A DNA stretch of 13,628 bases from JBKHXU01 sp046565865. Lineage in GTDB: Bacteria > Pseudomonadota > Gammaproteobacteria > Acidiferrobacterales > Sulfurifustaceae. Positions within the stretch are counted from its first letter, which is position 1; each line of letters starts with the position of its first letter. Below, piece by piece: positions 11,126 through 13,628 of the stretch. The DNA lies in assembly GCA_046565865.1 (NCBI GenBank), contig JBKHXU010000108.1, positions 1-13,628 of the forward strand. Direction: 5' to 3'. The translations under genes and the position numbers were made by a program. A model generated the notes under the pieces. The model did not search any database and was not told the DNA's origin. It worked only from the letters and a program-made list of their open reading frames with translations.

Positions 11126-13628
11126 TAACCTGCCCCTTTAAGTGGGAATTGCGCAACGATGTCGGTCCCACGACCTGGCGCGGAGGATATCTCAAGCGTG
11201 CCCCCCGCGAGAAGCGTGCGCTCTTCCATGCCGAGCACCCCGAAACTGCCGCCGCCGACGGCGCGCGCGCGCGCCGCGTTCACATCGAACCCTTTGCCGT
11301 CGTCGCTGATGCGCAGCACCAGCGCGCCACTGTCGCGGCGCAACTCGACGACGACGCGTTGCGCCTGCGCGTGGCGCATGATGTTGGTGACCGCCTCCTG
11401 CGTCACGCGGAAACATGTGGTCTCGATCGTCGGCGCAATGCGCGGTTCGATGGGATCGGCCAGGAGTTGCACGCTGAAGCCGGCACGCTGCGCCTGGCGA
11501 TCCAGGTACCAGCGCAGCGCCGCCGGCAGACCGAGGTCGTCCAGCATGGACGGCCGCAACTCGAGCGACAAATTGCGCGCGGTGCCGAGCACGCTTTCGA
11601 CGATGCGGATGGTTTCATCGAGCTGAGCGCCGACGGCGCCGCCGGGCAGACGTTGCAACGACAGCAAGTTGATCTTGATGACCGACAGATCCTGCCCGAT
11701 CTGATCGTGCAGCTCGCGCGCGATGCGCCGGCGTTCGCTTTCTTGCGCATCGAGCAGGCGCGTCGACAGCCCGGCGAGGCGCGAGGCGTACTCGCGCAAT
11801 CGCTCCTCGGCGTACTTCCGCTCGGTGATGTCGAGACAGACACCAACCACGCGCTCGGCCTCGCCGCGCTCGTTGGCGATGACCGCGCCCTGACTGTGCA
11901 GGTAGCGCAGCGCGCCGTCGCCGGCGCGCAGGATGCGCTCCTCGAAACTGAACGGCGCGATGTTGGCGACCGCGGCCTCGATCGCGGCGATGACGCCCGC
12001 CCGATCCTCCGGATGCAGCATGTCGAGATACCGCTCGTAATTGATGCTGCTTCCGGGCGGCAGGTTATAAATGCGATACAACTCGTCGGACCACTGCACC
12101 GCACCGCTGCCGATGTCCCATTCCCAGCTGCCCATGTGCGCCAGCCGCTGCGCCTCCAGCAACTGCATCTGGCTCTTGCGCAACTGATCCTCGGCCTCCT
12201 TGCGGCTGGTGATGTCGCGCAGGAAGGTCAAGAAATGCACCGGGCGATCCTGGGCGTCGAGCACGATCGAGGTATTCTGGTAGACCCAGATCACCTTGCC
12301 ATCGCGCCGCAGGAAACGCTTTTCGAGATCGAACGACTTGGCCTCGCCGCGGATGAGGCGCTGGCACAGCGCCCACTCGGCGTCGAAGTCGTCGGCCTGG
12401 CTGACCACCTTGATCGGCGCCGCGAGCAGCTCCTTCTCGGCGTAGCCGAGCAGCGCGCACAACGTCTGCGGCACCTTGAGCCAGCATCCGTCGAGATCGG
12501 CGTGCGCCACCATCAGCAGCGAGAACTCCTGCGCCCGCGCCAGCCGTGCCTCGCTCTCGCGCAGCCGCTGTTCGGCGATGCGCCGTTCCGTGACATCGCG
12601 CGTGAGCTTGACGAAACCGCGCACGCCGCCGCTCGCGTCGCGCAATACCGTGAGCACCACGCTGGCCCAGAAGCGGCTGCCGTCCTTGCGCACGCGCCAG
12701 CCCTCGATCTCGTGCACGCCGTCGGCGAGCGCCCGCGCCAGGCTGCGGTGCGGTACGCCGCTTTTCACATCTTCGTCGGTATAGAAGCAGCTGAAATGGC
12801 GCCCGATGACGTCGGCGGCGCTATAACCCTTCAAACGCTCGACACCGGCGTTCCAGCTTGCGACCCGGCCCTCCGGGTCGAGCATGAAGATGCCGTAGTC
12901 GCGCGTGCCCTCCACCAGCAGCCGGAACCGCTCCTCGCTTTCGCGCAGCGCCTCTTCCGCCTGCTTGCGCTGAATGGCGAGGCCGACCTGGGTGGCGACG
13001 GTCGAGACCAGCTTGACCAGGCGGTCGTCCTCGCGCCGCACCTCGCGCATGTAGAACGCCAACACCGCCAGCGGGCGTTCGCCGGCGTACACCGGGAACG
13101 CGACGGCGGAACGGATACCGACCTGCTGTGCCGCTGCGACCCGCTTGAAGCGCGGATCGGCGGTGATGTCGGTGATCCACGCCGGTTGACGGCTCTGCCA
13201 TGCCTGACCGATCAGACCCATCCCACGGCGAACGCGCCAGCGCCTGCTGGCCTCGATGTAGGGCTCGAAGCCCGCGCCACCGGCATAGAATGCCGGGCTC
13301 AAGCGCAACGCGTCGTCGCCGCCCTCGGTCGGAATCCAGGCCTCGCCCAGCAACCAACCGGTCGCACGGCCCAATTGCGCGAGCGTCGCGTGCAGCGCCG
13401 CGTCGAGGTCGACGGCATCGTTGATGGCGCGCGTCACCGTCTCAATCAAGCGAATTTCCTCTTCCATGCGCTTGCGTTCGGTGATGTCGTTAGCCAGCAC
13501 CAGACGCGCCCAGCGGCCGCGGAACAACACCTCGTACACAAACATCTCGACGTCGATGACGGTGCCATCCTGATTGCGATGCCGCCACAGACCGACGTAC
13601 GCGGTCTCCGGCGGGAATTTTTCGACAT
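11125..13628 (-). CDS. PAS/GAF/PAS3 histidine kinase, NarX-type HisKA_3 (5' end outside window)
   Basis: This is a sensor kinase with 833 visible residues; the frame stays open to the right edge, so the true start is outside. Numbering from the first visible codon (Val): the end of a PAS (VGLWRHRNQDGTVIDVEM to DITERKR) at 1-53; GAF at about 60-225 (ATGWLLGEAWIP, AVAFPVYAGERPLAVLAFY); PAS at about 225-345, 348-470 and 475-600, joined by DVTERR, DITSRK and DITERK linkers; HisKA_3 with phospho-acceptor His640 in RRRIARELHDQIGQDL; ATPase with N-box TQEAVTNIMRHA and G1 DDGKGF at 775-780. No transmembrane helix is visible in this part, so it may be cytoplasmic, unless one lies beyond the edge. The GAF could hold a cofactor or small ligand. 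It is coupled to the NarL-type regulator at 10457-11125. The GAF is similar in wording to the one in the GGDEF protein at 1-2242. Confidence 0.95.
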   Translation of the reverse strand, partial: VEKFPPETAYVGLWRHRNQDGTVIDVEMFVYEVLFRGRWARLVLANDITERKRMEEEIRLIETVTRAINDAVDLDAALHATLAQLGRATGWLLGEAWIPTEGGDDALRLSPAFYAGGAGFEPYIEASRRWRVRRGMGLIGQAWQSRQPAWITDITADPRFKRVAAAQQVGIRSAVAFPVYAGERPLAVLAFYMREVRREDDRLVKLVSTVATQVGLAIQRKQAEEALRESEERFRLLVEGTRDYGIFMLDPEGRVASWNAGVERLKGYSAADVIGRHFSCFYTDEDVKSGVPHRSLARALADGVHEIEGWRVRKDGSRFWASVVLTVLRDASGGVRGFVKLTRDVTERRIAEQRLRESEARLARAQEFSLLMVAHADLDGCWLKVPQTLCALLGYAEKELLAAPIKVVSQADDFDAEWALCQRLIRGEAKSFDLEKRFLRRDGKVIWVYQNTSIVLDAQDRPVHFLTFLRDITSRKEAEDQLRKSQMQLLEAQRLAHMGSWEWDIGSGAVQWSDELYRIYNLPPGSSINYERYLDMLHPEDRAGVIAAIEAAVANIAPFSFEERILRAGDGALRYLHSQGAVIANERGEAERVVGVCLDITERKYAEERLREYASRLAGLSTRLLDAQESERRRIARELHDQIGQDLSVIKINLLSLQRLPGGAVGAQLDETIRIVESVLGTARNLSLELRPSMLDDLGLPAALRWYLDRQAQRAGFSVQLLADPIEPRIAPTIETTCFRVTQEAVTNIMRHAQAQRVVVELRRDSGALVLRISDDGKGFDVNAARARAVGGGSFGVLGMEERTLLAGGTLEISSAPGRGTDIVAQFPLKGAG

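Noticed and set aside
10265..11128. 287-codon plus-strand frame opposite the NarL-type regulator
   Set aside because: It ends in a run of cysteines that is only the reverse of the GCA/ACA codons at the regulator's start; no recognisable fold.

Overview
The window looks like a chromosomal stretch of a GC-rich (by eye above 60% G+C) Gram-negative proteobacterium. The reasons are an outer-membrane TonB-dependent receptor, an OmpH/Skp-type periplasmic chaperone, a REP-like palindrome of a type common in beta- and gammaproteobacteria, and heavy use of PAS, GAF and GGDEF signalling proteins. I cannot name the genus. Every supported protein-coding gene is on the minus strand, so transcription runs from high to low coordinates. 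The window is almost entirely signal transduction.

Layout, in the direction of transcription. (1) 13628-10457: a cytoplasmic-looking PAS/GAF/PAS3 histidine kinase of the NarX/HisKA_3 type (its N-terminus is outside the window), coupled to a NarL/LuxR-type DNA-binding response regulator. (2) 10348-9916: a hairpin, a possible 34-codon small ORF, and a stand-alone receiver-domain protein. (3) 9891-9696: a REP-like inverted repeat, then a possible 21-codon leader ORF with a strong Shine-Dalgarno that contains a perfect 8-bp palindrome. (4) 9676-3107: a tight five-gene cluster of TonB-dependent receptor, YfiR-family periplasmic protein, CHASE8-like/HAMP/PAS3/HisKA sensor kinase, single-domain Rcp1-like response regulator, and receiver-GGDEF diguanylate cyclase. 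Four of the five junctions are gaps of 14 bp or less or overlaps. (5) 2937-2428: an orphan OmpH/Skp-like chaperone, followed by a good intrinsic-terminator candidate. (6) 2242-1: a membrane dCache-HAMP-PAS-GAF-GGDEF protein, cut by the left edge inside its signature motif.

The most interesting unit is the five-gene cluster. In the known YfiBNR (TpbB) system, periplasmic YfiR holds down the CHASE8-HAMP-GGDEF cyclase YfiN, and the outer-membrane lipoprotein YfiB relieves it. Here a TonB-dependent receptor sits where YfiB would be. The CHASE8-HAMP input drives a histidine kinase instead of a cyclase. A GGDEF output reappears at the end of the operon on a phosphorylatable receiver. The sequence therefore suggests a pathway from an outer-membrane ligand through the periplasm and phosphorelay to c-di-GMP, with a second, output-less regulator as a branch. 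That chain is inferred from domains and gene order, not shown by experiment.

No gene-free stretch exceeds 300 bases. The gaps at 2243-2427, 2938-3106, 9677-9915 and 10267-10456 are described through the sites listed. I found no rRNA, tRNA, CRISPR array, transposase or integrase.
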